Assembly: GCF_008329535.1 (NCBI RefSeq)
Contig: NZ_NPKR01000015.1
Location: 62,001 to 126,000, forward strand
Direction: 5' to 3'
Source: Mycolicibacterium sp. P1-18
GTDB taxonomy: Bacteria; Actinomycetota; Actinomycetes; Mycobacteriales; Mycobacteriaceae
Length of the DNA: 64,000 nt
Shown one piece after another: positions 39,401 to 46,782 of this stretch; within the stretch, counting starts at the first letter, position 1, and each line of letters opens with the position of its first letter. The notes below the pieces were generated by a model that was given only the letters and a program-made list of their open reading frames with translations, did not search any database and had not been told where the DNA came from. A program made the position numbers and the translations under genes.

Positions 39401-40449
39401 TACCCCATCTCGCGCCCGCCCATGGCATTCGGCTGACCGGTCAGCGACAGGGGCCCGCTACCCGGGCGGCAGATCGCGCCGGTCGCCAGGTGGAGGTTGC
39501 AGATGGCGTTGGTGTTCCACGTGCCGTGGGTGCTCTGGTTGAGGCCCATCGTCCAGCAGGTCATCCAGTCGCCGGCGTCGGCGATCATCTGCGCCGCCCG
39601 TCGGATGTCGGCCTCGGCCAGACCGGTGATCCGTGCGACGACCTCGGGCGGATAGTCGGCGAGGAACTCCGGCATCGCGTCCCAGCCCTCGGTGTGTTCG
39701 GCGACGAACTCGGCGTCGACGGCCCCTTCGGACACCAGTAGATGAAGGATCCCGTTGAGCAGGGCCAGGTCGGTGCCGGGCGCGATCTGCAGGAACAGAT
39801 CGGCCTTCTCGGCGGTCGTCGTGCGGCGAGGGTCGACCACGATGAGCTTGGCGCCGGCCGTGAGGCGTTCGGCCATGCGCAGGAAGAGGATCGGATGACA
39901 GTCGGCCATGTTGGAGCCGACCACGAAGAACAGGTCGGTGGCGTCGACGTCGGCGTACGACCCGGGCGGGCCGTCCGCGCCGAGGGACTGCTTGTAACCC
40001 GTTCCCGCACTTGCCATGCAGAGCCGCGAGTTCGACTCGATGTGCACCGTGCGCAGGAAGCCCTTGGCCAGCTTGGTCGCCAGATACTGCGCCTCGATCG
40101 ACATCTGGCCGGACACGTAGAGCGCCACCGCGTCGGGCCCGTGCTCGTCGACGATCGAGCGGAGCCGCCGCCCCGCCTCGGCGACCGCGTCGTCGACCGG
40201 CGCAGGCACGGGCTCCTGGCCGCGCGACGGGCGCACCAGCGCCGAGCTCAGCCGGTCGCCGTCGGCGGCCATCATCTCGGCATGCGTGGCGCCCTTGGTA
40301 CAGAGGCGACCGGCATTGGTGGGGTGCAACCCGTCCCCCGACACCCTGGCGATCACCGGGAGTCCGCCTGCGGTGTCGGTGCGCGTGTGGACCTCGATGC
40401 CACAGCCGACACCGCAGTACGAGCACGCGGTTCTGGTCGTGACGGTCAC
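36454..40449 (-). CDS. nasN: fused assimilatory nitrate reductase-CysJ-like flavoreductase (NasN type)
   Basis: 1331 residues in one frame. N-terminus: 4Fe-4S ligands Cys9, Cys12, Cys16 and Cys50, then the Mo-bis-MGD domain with the likely Mo ligand Cys in SNSRLCMAS, and the MGD-binding domain (about 600-720). A linker leads to a flavodoxin domain (LVLWASQTGTAEDVAARV, about 850), then a CPR-type FAD domain (RSYSISSSP) and NADP domain (MVGPGTGVAPFRGFL, YVCGDATRMAKDV), ending DVY. The chain could thus pass electrons from NADPH through FMN/FAD and Fe-S to Mo for nitrate to nitrite. As I recall, this matches M. smegmatis MSMEG_4206, described as assimilatory NasN. narK lies 5 bp upstream. Confidence 0.92.
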   Translation of the reverse strand: MTVTTRTACSYCGVGCGIEVHTRTDTAGGLPVIARVSGDGLHPTNAGRLCTKGATHAEMMAADGDRLSSALVRPSRGQEPVPAPVDDAVAEAGRRLRSIVDEHGPDAVALYVSGQMSIEAQYLATKLAKGFLRTVHIESNSRLCMASAGTGYKQSLGADGPPGSYADVDATDLFFVVGSNMADCHPILFLRMAERLTAGAKLIVVDPRRTTTAEKADLFLQIAPGTDLALLNGILHLLVSEGAVDAEFVAEHTEGWDAMPEFLADYPPEVVARITGLAEADIRRAAQMIADAGDWMTCWTMGLNQSTHGTWNTNAICNLHLATGAICRPGSGPLSLTGQPNAMGGREMGYMGPGLPGQRVVTSAEDRAFVERAWGVPAGTIRTDVGPGTIDMFQQMADGTVKACWIICTNPVASVANRSTVISGLEAAEFVVTQDAYRTTATNHYADVVLPATLWAEADAVMVNSDRTMTLLPQAIPAHGDARPDWQLICQVAGHLGFGDHFAYASSEEVFDEIRQFSNPRTGYDLRGVDYDRLRRGPVQWPAPPPGEPGGDVDRHPIRYLNDGVSQDPFVDADGHRPRLAFPTPSRRAVFHPRPHLPPAEMPDDDYPMVLNTGRLQHQWHTMTKTGKVATLNKLDDGPFVEIHPADAEALNVVDGQPVELASRRGRAVLPAVVTDRVRPGNCFAPFHWNDEHGEYLAVNAVTSDAVDPFSLQPEFKACAVRMRPAGPPPAPAELTGGRLHPVGSALGLDDHPVPALTDAERHYLAGFFRALPQDAQGVPVLPGGAPVGTSVRCYVDGLLAGTYSRLGDAATAPSTEPRPLVLWASQTGTAEDVAARVAERLGPARMLNMDQCQLSDLADAGDVLVVTSTFGTGGPPDNGADFWARLASADAPALDGVRYAVLGIGDRSYDDFCGHARSVDVRLRELGATQLTARADCEAYDAEPMAQWTDRICALVGTPVTPAEPRPVAPFTRASPVDAPLSRNVLLTPPGSSKEVRQFGFDVSAHGVTYAVGDSLGVYAVNDEATVRRWLHATGLSADEVIEVDGRDMALGEALTTRFDIRRVTPNLLDFVSGGSLRRSRSEWDRWLRGRDGVDLVAELGVRAEPEQWRDALVRLTPRSYSISSSPLVSPHEVQLTVSVVRYPGGGGGRRGGVCSTFLADRATQASVFLQPSPHFRPPADGSVPMIMVGPGTGVAPFRGFLQERRALGHTGRNWLFFGDRHRAENFYYRDDLEDMVDDGLLNRLDLAFSRDQPQRIYVQHKIRDYGADVWRWLEDGAHLYVCGDATRMAKDVDDALTAVIRTHGGLSSEGAHDYKRELVAAKRYVRDVY

Positions 40450-40454
40450 GCCGC

Positions 40455-41888
40455 TCAGCCCGCGGTGACGGGTTCGGGTGCCCTGCCGACGTTCTCGCCA
40501 GTCCGGGACTGGGTCGTCATCCGCAGGAAGACGACCCAGGTGGTCACGGCGCAGACGACGTAGAAGCCCAGGAACACCCAGAACGCATTGGTCGCGGACT
40601 TCGCGTCACCGACGTAGGACGCGCGGAGCACGATGTTGATGAACACCCCGCCCAGCGCGCCGACCGCTCCGGCGAACCCGATCAGCGCACCCGACATGCT
40701 GCGCGACCACGACGCCCTCTCCTCGCGACTCCACCCGTCACGCCCCTGGGCCTTCGCCTCGAAGATGGACGGAATCATCTTGTAGGTAGAGCCGTTTCCG
40801 ATGCCGGACAGGATGAACAGCAGGATGAAGCCGACGACGTAGGCGCCCAGCTGACCACCGCTGGGGGCGCCCTTCTGCGCGTCGTCGAGCACGCCCGCGC
40901 CGACGAGGATGCCGGCCGCGAAGATCATCGCGACGAAGACGTACATCGTCACCTTGCCGCCTCCGACGCGGTCGGCGAGCTTGCCGCCGAACGGTCGGGC
41001 GACCGACCCGAGCAACGGCCCGATGAAGGCGATCTGGGCGGCGTGCAGGGACGCCTGCGCCGCGGTGTCGCCGCCCGCGAGGTAGTTGATCTGCATGACC
41101 TGGCCGAAGGCGAAGCTGAATCCGATGAACGAGCCGAACGTGCCGATGTAGAGGAAGCTCATCACCCATGAGTCGCGGTAGCGCAACGCCTCGAGCATCG
41201 CCCCGAGGTTGGACCGCTGGTTGCGGAGGTTGTCCATGAAGAACGCCGCACCGAGCGCGGCCACGGCGATCGCGACGAGGTAGACGGCACAGACGATTTC
41301 GGGTGCGGTGTTGCTGATCGCGGCGATGACGAACAGCCCGACGAGCTGGATGACCGGAACGCCGATGTTGCCGCCGCCGGCGTTGAGTCCCAACGCCCAG
41401 CCCTTGAGCCGCTGGGGATAGAAGGCGTTGATGTTGGTCATCGACGAGGCGAAGTTGCCGCCGCCGAAGCCGGCGAACGCGGCCACCACCATGAACGTCG
41501 TGTAGCTGGTGTCGGGTTGCGTCATCACGTACAGCGTCAGCAGCGTCGGGATCAACAGCAGCAGCGCGCTGACGATGGTCCAGTTGCGGCCGCCGAAGCG
41601 GGCCGGTGCGACGGTGTACGGAATGCGCATGAAGGCACCGACCAGCGTCGGCATCGCCACCAGGTAGAACTTGCCCGCGGCGTCGACGTGGTAGACGGCC
41701 TGGGGCATGAACAGCACCATCACCGACCAGATCGACCAGATCGAGAAGCCCACGTGTTCGGCGACGATGGACCAGATCAGATTGCGCTTGGCGACGTCCC
41801 TTCCGGCGGGCGCGGTTCCCCGTCCCTCCCAGGCGTCGACGTCCTCGGCGTCCCATGTCTCGATGTTGCGGTCGCGGTTGAGCGGCAT
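40455..41888 (-). CDS. narK: NarK-family nitrate/nitrite MFS transporter
   Basis: 477 residues with 12 membrane segments. Nitrate-signature regions are present: GFGGGNFASSMTNINAFYP and LGLNAGGGNIGVPVIQ in the first half and SGIGNGSTYKMIPSIFEAKA in the second. The hydrophilic N-terminus (about 40 residues) is acidic. Its stop lies 5 bp before nasN, so the operon couples nitrate uptake to reduction. Direction (nitrate/H+ symport or nitrite exchange) cannot be told. No nirBD is in the window, so nitrite reduction must be encoded elsewhere. Confidence 0.93.
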   Translation of the reverse strand: MPLNRDRNIETWDAEDVDAWEGRGTAPAGRDVAKRNLIWSIVAEHVGFSIWSIWSVMVLFMPQAVYHVDAAGKFYLVAMPTLVGAFMRIPYTVAPARFGGRNWTIVSALLLLIPTLLTLYVMTQPDTSYTTFMVVAAFAGFGGGNFASSMTNINAFYPQRLKGWALGLNAGGGNIGVPVIQLVGLFVIAAISNTAPEIVCAVYLVAIAVAALGAAFFMDNLRNQRSNLGAMLEALRYRDSWVMSFLYIGTFGSFIGFSFAFGQVMQINYLAGGDTAAQASLHAAQIAFIGPLLGSVARPFGGKLADRVGGGKVTMYVFVAMIFAAGILVGAGVLDDAQKGAPSGGQLGAYVVGFILLFILSGIGNGSTYKMIPSIFEAKAQGRDGWSREERASWSRSMSGALIGFAGAVGALGGVFINIVLRASYVGDAKSATNAFWVFLGFYVVCAVTTWVVFLRMTTQSRTGENVGRAPEPVTAG

Positions 41889-41890
41889 TT

Positions 41891-41919
41891 CTGATTCTCC
41901 TCTAGAGGTGTCGAATCAG
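41891..41919 (-). promoter_or_regulatory. inverted repeat covering the narK ribosome-binding site
   Basis: CTGATTC (41891-41897) and GAATCAG (41913-41919) are perfect complements and enclose the palindrome CCTCTAGAGG (41899-41908). On the minus strand the SD core AGAGGAG lies within it, a few bases before the ATG at 41888. It could be an RBS-masking hairpin or an operator. I did not see a clear GlnR-type box upstream. Confidence 0.5.
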
Positions 41920-42040
41920 ATTTACGGCCAAGCCATGCCGCATCCGTTGCCCGGCGGTGTCGAGTGTGTCAACAGTGCCTCACGAGCGGTCGAGACGCCC
42001 CGTGAGGCGACGCCGTCCGATCACGAACGAGGTTGCGCCG

Positions 42041-42814
42041 TCACATGTCTGCGTGGCGGGCCCGAACGAAGCCGTACGCGCCGTAGGCGGCCAGTCCGAC
42101 CGCGGCCAGCAGCAGCAGGAACTTGCCGAACGGTGCTGCGCCGAGGGTCTTCACCGCGGAGTCGACGCCGGAGGCCTTCGCCGGGTCCGCGGTGAAGGTG
42201 GCGACGATGACGAGGATGCCCGCACCCGCGAGGACGAGGCCCTTCGCGGCGTATCCGATGATGCCCACCCAGGTGACGGCGGTGCCACCCGACACGTCGA
42301 GGTCCTTGAAGAACTTCTTGGTGACGCCCTTGTACACGTGGTAGCCGCCGACGGCGATGATGCCCAGCGCGACGACGATCAGCACGGCCTTGCCCCACCC
42401 GGACTTCATCATCTCGGCGCTCAGGCCGGCGTTCTGCTGGCCGCTGGACTTGCCGCTGCCCACCGCGAACCTGCCGGCCGAGAAGGCCAGCGAGAGATAG
42501 ACGACCCCCACGGCGGCGGACTTCACCCGATGCTTGGCGTCGTCTTCGAGGAACGTCTCGACGAGGTACCACACGCCGAGGGCCCCGAGGACGACGGCGG
42601 CCACCCACAGCATCACCGCGCCGCCGGGTTGGGCGGCGAGCGTCGCGAGCGCGCCGGACTGGTCGGCGTTGCCGCCGGTGCCCAGCGCCAAGCGCGCGAC
42701 GATGAAGGCGATCAGAAGGTGCAGGAGTCCGCTGGCCGCAAAGCCCGCTCGCGCCGCGCGTTCGAACCAGACGTTGTCGTGGGCGGTGTGAGCCGCCGAC
42801 CGGGTGTCGACCAT
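42041..42814 (-). CDS. DUF1206-family membrane protein
   Basis: 257 residues from ATG at 42814. Three repeats of about 75 residues, each with two hydrophobic helices and a motif like ARAGFAASGLLHLLIAFI, VKSAAVGVVYLSLAFSAGRFA and IGYAAKGLVLAGAGILVIV, match DUF1206. Six membrane segments predicted; C-terminus YGAYGFVRARHADM. Family function is unknown. The neighbours (nitrate transport upstream on the map, repeat protein) give no clear context. Confidence 0.88.
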   Translation of the reverse strand: MVDTRSAAHTAHDNVWFERAARAGFAASGLLHLLIAFIVARLALGTGGNADQSGALATLAAQPGGAVMLWVAAVVLGALGVWYLVETFLEDDAKHRVKSAAVGVVYLSLAFSAGRFAVGSGKSSGQQNAGLSAEMMKSGWGKAVLIVVALGIIAVGGYHVYKGVTKKFFKDLDVSGGTAVTWVGIIGYAAKGLVLAGAGILVIVATFTADPAKASGVDSAVKTLGAAPFGKFLLLLAAVGLAAYGAYGFVRARHADM

Positions 42815-42888
42815 GGCCCGGGTGTACCCAGGGCTCGCCGCGCGCCAAACCGAAATATTGACGGCAAAGTAGACGGATCGCACACGAC

Positions 42889-42917
42889 GGTGGGCCCCTC
42901 CACCGGAGGGGCCCACC
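42889..42917 (-). terminator. strong GC hairpin after the repeat-protein gene
   Basis: GGTGGGCCCCTC and GAGGGGCCCACC form a perfect 12-bp stem with the 5-base loop CACCG (its complement in the minus transcript). It starts 22 bases after the stop of the 850-residue gene. There is no U-tract, which is common for mycobacterial terminator-like hairpins. Confidence 0.7.
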
Positions 42918-42939
42918 GCCTTCTACGTGCTGCTACCTG

Positions 42940-45492
42940 CTACTTGTCGTCGCCGCCCTTGGAGGCGCCGGACTCGCCGCCTGCGGAGCCGGACTTGGCC
43001 TCGCCGCCGGCGGTGGCCGATGCGCCGCCGCCTTCGCTACCGGAGCTGGAGCTGGCCGCCTTGGTCTTCGGCTCGGCCTTGTTGGCACCGGTGGTGGAGG
43101 TCGCCTCCTTGGCGTCCTTCTTGGCCTCCTTGGCCGCCGCCTTCGCGTCCTGCTTGGCCTCCTTGGCTGCCGCCTTCGACTCCTGCTTGGCCTCCTTGGC
43201 GTCCTGCTTGTCCTGCGTGTCGGAGCTCTCGCTGGCCGTCGACGCGGTGCTCAAGGCGGACGACGTCGTGGAGTCGGCGTCCTCCTTCTCCGGTGCCGCC
43301 GTGATCGCCGCCGGGCTGGACTTGGCCAGCTTGAGCGTCGCGTTCGGCGAACTCGTCGTCAGCGCCGAGATGTCGGACGGTCCACTCTGCTCCGTGGTGG
43401 AGGTGGTGGACGGTCCGGCGATGATTCCCGCCGCCGTGTTCAGCGTGGTGCCGACCGTGCCGGCCACCTGGTTGGCACTCGCCAGCCCGGTGGCGCCCAC
43501 GGCGCCGACGGTCGCGAGACCCTGTGCCGCGGTGGCCGCTCCACCGGCGAGCGCCTGCGCACCGGTCGCCGCGCCGTACGCCACACCCTGGGCGACGGTC
43601 GCCGCCGTGTAGGCGAGCGCCTGCGCGCCGGTGGCGGTGGCGCCGGCGAGAGCCTGCGCTCCCGTCGCCGCGCCGTATGCGAGAGCCTGAGCGGCCGTCG
43701 CCCCGGCACCGGCGAGCCCCTGCGCCAGCCCGTTCACGCCGCCCGTCGCCAGCGACGCGAGCGCCGCCGCGTAGTTGCCCGGGTTCAGCGGGTTGGCGAG
43801 GATGGCCGCGATGGCGCCTATTCCGCCGGCCGCGAACGCAACTCCGGCATTGCCGGCCGCCGCCAGACCCGTGGCTCCGGTGACGCCGAGACCCTGAAGG
43901 AACGTGGCACCCGTGGTGTTGAGGGCCGCGAGACCCGTGGCACCCGTGACGCCGATGCCCTGGAGGGCGGTCGCGCCGGTGACGCCGATGCCCTGGAGCG
44001 CGGTGGCTCCGGTGACTCCGGCCGCCTGCAGACCGGTAGCGCCGGTGACGCCCAGGCCCTGCAGGCCGACGGCTGCGGTGTTCGTGACGCCCGCGAGCGT
44101 CTGCGCACCGGCCAGACCCGTGCCCGCGAGGACCACGGCGGCTGCGCCGGCGAGGTCACCCGGGGTGAGGGCCAGCGTCGAGACCGGCTGATCGTCGGCG
44201 ACGAGGGCGGCGGTCCGGTTCGTGGCGTCGGCGGCCGCGGGGGCGGGGCCACCGATCGCCAGTCCGAGCGCCGTCGTGATCGCGGTCAGCAGCGTCGCAC
44301 CGACGCCGCCCACCGTGGCCAACGTGGTCGCGCCCGCCGCACCGAGGCCGGCCAGCGCTTGCGCGCCGCCGCCCACCGACGAGGCGAGGGTGATCGCGCC
44401 GGCCTGGCCGAGCGTGGCCAGTGCGGTGCCGCCCGCCGTGTTCAGCGTGGCGAGGCCCGCCGCGACGGTGCCGCCGAGGCCGGCCAGACCCAGGGCGCCG
44501 GTGGCGCCGAGGCCGGCCAGACCGGTCGTCAGTCCGACCGACGTGCCGGTCAGGAGCGAGCCGAGGGCCACTGCGTAGTTCGCGGGGTTCAACGGGTTGG
44601 CCAGGATGGCCGTCAGCGCGCCGACTCCACCACCGGCGATGGCGGCGCCTGCGCCACCAAGGGTCGCCAGTCCCGAAGCGCCTACGGCACCAAGGGTTCC
44701 CAGGCCGGTGCCGATCGTCGCACCGATGCCCGCGAGCGCCTGCGCACCGGCGGTACCCAGCCCGGCGAGGCCGATGGTCCCGGCGGCGCCGAGACCCGAG
44801 AGGGCGGTCGTGATGCCAGCGCCGACGCCGGCCAGAGCCTGCGTGCCTGCGGTGGCCAGACCGACGTAACCCTGGCTCAGGGCGATGGCCGCCCCGGTCG
44901 CCAGCGTGCCGATGGCGGAGAGCACGTCGGGGGCCAGATCGGCCAGTGCGTTACCGATGGCCGTGTTCAGCGTGGTGCCCGCCGTGCCGATGGTGGCGAG
45001 CAAGTTGGTGCCCAACGCACCCACCGCGAAGTTCGCCAGGCTGCCCGTCACCCCGAGTCCCAACGCGGCCTGACTGAGGCCCTGGCTCCCACCGGCGATC
45101 AGCAGGGCGAGCGCGGCCGGGTAGGCGCCCGGGTTCAACGGGTTGGAGGCGATGGTCGCGAGTGCGCCGAGGGTGGTCGCCGACAGCGTCGTGCCGGCGA
45201 TTCCGATGGTCTGGTTGAGCGCGGTGCCGGCGGCACCGAAGTTGTTCAGAGCGTTGGTGCCCGTGATGCCGAGGCCCTGAGCGCCCTGCGCCAGCGCGAG
45301 CGTGGCGCCGGAGGTCAGGTCGGCGAGCGCCTGAGCCAGACCGGTGGGCGTGTACTCGGCGAAGACCGTCGAGATCTGGTCTGCCTTCATGGACAGACTG
45401 GGCGGAGTCGGCGTCAGGGGAGCAATCGCGATGGCGCTGGCTCCGACGAGAGCGATGCCTGCTGTGAGTGGTGAGCGAATGGCGCGTTGCAT
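42940..45492 (-). CDS. exported Ala/Gly-rich protein with 11-residue repeats and Lys/Ala-rich tail
   Basis: 850 residues from ATG at 45492. Signal peptide: RSPLTAGIALVGASAIAIAP. The body (about 50-690) is a long array of 11-residue repeats, for example LAGLGATGALG, LAGLGGTVAAG, LATLNTAGGTA, LATLGQAGAIT and LAGLGAAGATT; another set reads GVTGATALQGI repeatedly. Three modules are marked by NPLNP-x-x-Y near residues 117, 297 and 567. The C-terminal ~100 residues switch to an acidic Ser/Thr stretch, then KEAKQ-type Lys/Ala/Glu repeats, then a Gly/Ser-rich end. It is not a PE/PPE protein: no PE or PPE motifs, no GNGGAGG. Probably cell-envelope associated; function unknown. Confidence 0.88.
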   Translation of the reverse strand: MQRAIRSPLTAGIALVGASAIAIAPLTPTPPSLSMKADQISTVFAEYTPTGLAQALADLTSGATLALAQGAQGLGITGTNALNNFGAAGTALNQTIGIAGTTLSATTLGALATIASNPLNPGAYPAALALLIAGGSQGLSQAALGLGVTGSLANFAVGALGTNLLATIGTAGTTLNTAIGNALADLAPDVLSAIGTLATGAAIALSQGYVGLATAGTQALAGVGAGITTALSGLGAAGTIGLAGLGTAGAQALAGIGATIGTGLGTLGAVGASGLATLGGAGAAIAGGGVGALTAILANPLNPANYAVALGSLLTGTSVGLTTGLAGLGATGALGLAGLGGTVAAGLATLNTAGGTALATLGQAGAITLASSVGGGAQALAGLGAAGATTLATVGGVGATLLTAITTALGLAIGGPAPAAADATNRTAALVADDQPVSTLALTPGDLAGAAAVVLAGTGLAGAQTLAGVTNTAAVGLQGLGVTGATGLQAAGVTGATALQGIGVTGATALQGIGVTGATGLAALNTTGATFLQGLGVTGATGLAAAGNAGVAFAAGGIGAIAAILANPLNPGNYAAALASLATGGVNGLAQGLAGAGATAAQALAYGAATGAQALAGATATGAQALAYTAATVAQGVAYGAATGAQALAGGAATAAQGLATVGAVGATGLASANQVAGTVGTTLNTAAGIIAGPSTTSTTEQSGPSDISALTTSSPNATLKLAKSSPAAITAAPEKEDADSTTSSALSTASTASESSDTQDKQDAKEAKQESKAAAKEAKQDAKAAAKEAKKDAKEATSTTGANKAEPKTKAASSSSGSEGGGASATAGGEAKSGSAGGESGASKGGDDK

Positions 45493-46295
45493 GTGAATCT
45501 CCTGCGTTGGGATGAGACCGATGGGCAAACTTTATAACTTCGTAATGGTCAGATGCACTACTTTGCTGGAGAAATTTTTCAAACCGCTGATCGATCTTGA
45601 AATTCATTTGCTGGACGGCGCCAATGGCGGCTTGCCGGGCCGGCCAAAGCGGCGCTTCTGGCAAAGTCGGCGGTCACGAGCCCCGAACGTGCCACGTCAT
45701 CTCAGCAACACCTTTTCGACGCCTCCGAGATGGCCGTCCGACGCACCCGGCGGCAAGGAACCGCAGATCACGGACGTAGCCGCCGTGGCGGAGTCGGCGG
45801 CAGTATGCAAGGACGGGCAGTTTTGGCAATACGGTGACGGCGACGACAGCCTGCGGTCCACCATGGCCTGGCTCACTACCGTCAGAGGACCGCTGAATTC
45901 GCCGGCCAAGGGAGCGCCGCCGGCCGGTTCCGGCGGCCGCACGAGAGCCATCCGGTGTGTCGCAGCCAGGTCCGGAGCCGAATGACCCCCGAACGGACCC
46001 CATCACACCAGGGAGATCGCCGACTACGCCGCCAGACCCGGGCGGGACGCCGATGGTGACGTCGAGGCCGTCGGGAACCAGTCCCCGACGGATCTCGTCG
46101 CCGCCATTGGTCCGCCATTCCGGAATAGTCGCAGGTCACGCGTATTGCTGCAATTCAAACATAGAGATTTCGCCATGCCCAACCATTTGCGATCATGATG
46201 TTCGAAAGCGTGCAAATGGAATGTTCTACGGTTTGTTCGACCATTGATGAGTTCGCCAGTAGCAAATGAAATTGACGTCACCGTCGATGGTGGGA
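45493..46295. other. 803-bp intergenic region, partly AT-rich, no gene seen
   Basis: This lies upstream of the repeat-protein gene and downstream of the stress-protein gene. The first ~110 bases (45525-45625) and the last ~150 (46130-46280) are clearly more AT-rich than the surroundings and may hold the promoter of the repeat-protein gene. A 157-codon open frame on the plus strand (45512-45985) lacks mycobacterial coding character, and I do not call it. No repeat, tRNA or clear terminator recognised. Confidence 0.5.
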
Positions 46296-46685
46296 CTACG
46301 CGATGGGTTTGACGGCCAGAACGGGCTTTTGACACTCGAGGATCAGCTGCTGCGACACACTGCCCAGCAGCAGCTTCCCCACCGGGTTGCGGTGCCGGAT
46401 GCCGATGACCAACAGCTCGGCGTCGGGGCGGTCCATCATGGCCAGGAGCGCGTCGACGGGGTCGACGCCGACGGGCTGGGTCAGTTCGTAGGCCAGCCCA
46501 CTGTTCTTCAGCCGCTCCTCGACGTCGTGCACCTCCGGCGCGCCGGCGAAGGTCGGGTCGACGTACGCGTCGCCCTTGGTCGAGTTGACCACCAGGAGCC
46601 CCGTCCCCCGCACCGACGCCTCGGTCATGGCGTGGTCCAGGGCGGCCTGGCCGTACTGATCCGCGGTGTATCCGACGACTATCAT
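46296..46685 (-). CDS. universal stress protein (UspA domain)
   Basis: 129 residues, a single Usp domain, shorter than most (140-150). N-terminus MIVVGYTADQYGQAALDHAM; the nucleotide loop GIRHRNPVGKLLLGSVSQQL fits G-x2-G-x9-G-S/T of ATP-binding Usp proteins (approximate spacing). The end VLAVKPIA is the usual final strand. It lies downstream of tctA on the same strand, after a 33-bp tandem repeat, and may be the last gene of the tct operon. Usp genes beside TctCBA transporters are a known arrangement in other bacteria. Confidence 0.9.
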   Translation of the reverse strand: MIVVGYTADQYGQAALDHAMTEASVRGTGLLVVNSTKGDAYVDPTFAGAPEVHDVEERLKNSGLAYELTQPVGVDPVDALLAMMDRPDAELLVIGIRHRNPVGKLLLGSVSQQLILECQKPVLAVKPIA

Positions 46686-46691
46686 TTCGTC

Positions 46692-46782
46692 TCCTCGCGC
46701 GAGCGCTCGTCGGTGCCAGTCGGTTCCTCGCGCAAGCGCTCGTCAGTGCCAGTCGGTTCCTCGCGCAAGCGCTCGTCAGTCA
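46692..46782. repeat. 33-bp tandem repeat, nearly three copies, between tctA and usp
   Basis: Units begin at 46692, 46725 and 46758 with TCCTCGCGC, continue with AAGCGCTCGTCAGT (GAGCGCTCGTCGGT in the first copy) and a GCCAGTCGGT tail. The last copy runs into the tctA stop codon. GCGC-AA-GCGC gives each copy a small palindrome. It looks like a mobile or slippage-prone short repeat rather than a gene. Confidence 0.8.

Noticed and set aside
42940..45492. PE_PGRS or PPE-MPTR family assignment for the repeat protein
   Set aside because: No PE or PPE motif at the N-terminus, a conventional signal peptide instead, and an 11-residue rather than GGA-GG or pentapeptide period.
45512..45985. 157-codon plus-strand frame in the AT-rich intergenic region
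   Set aside because: No ribosome-binding site, no family likeness and mixed composition; not called as a gene.
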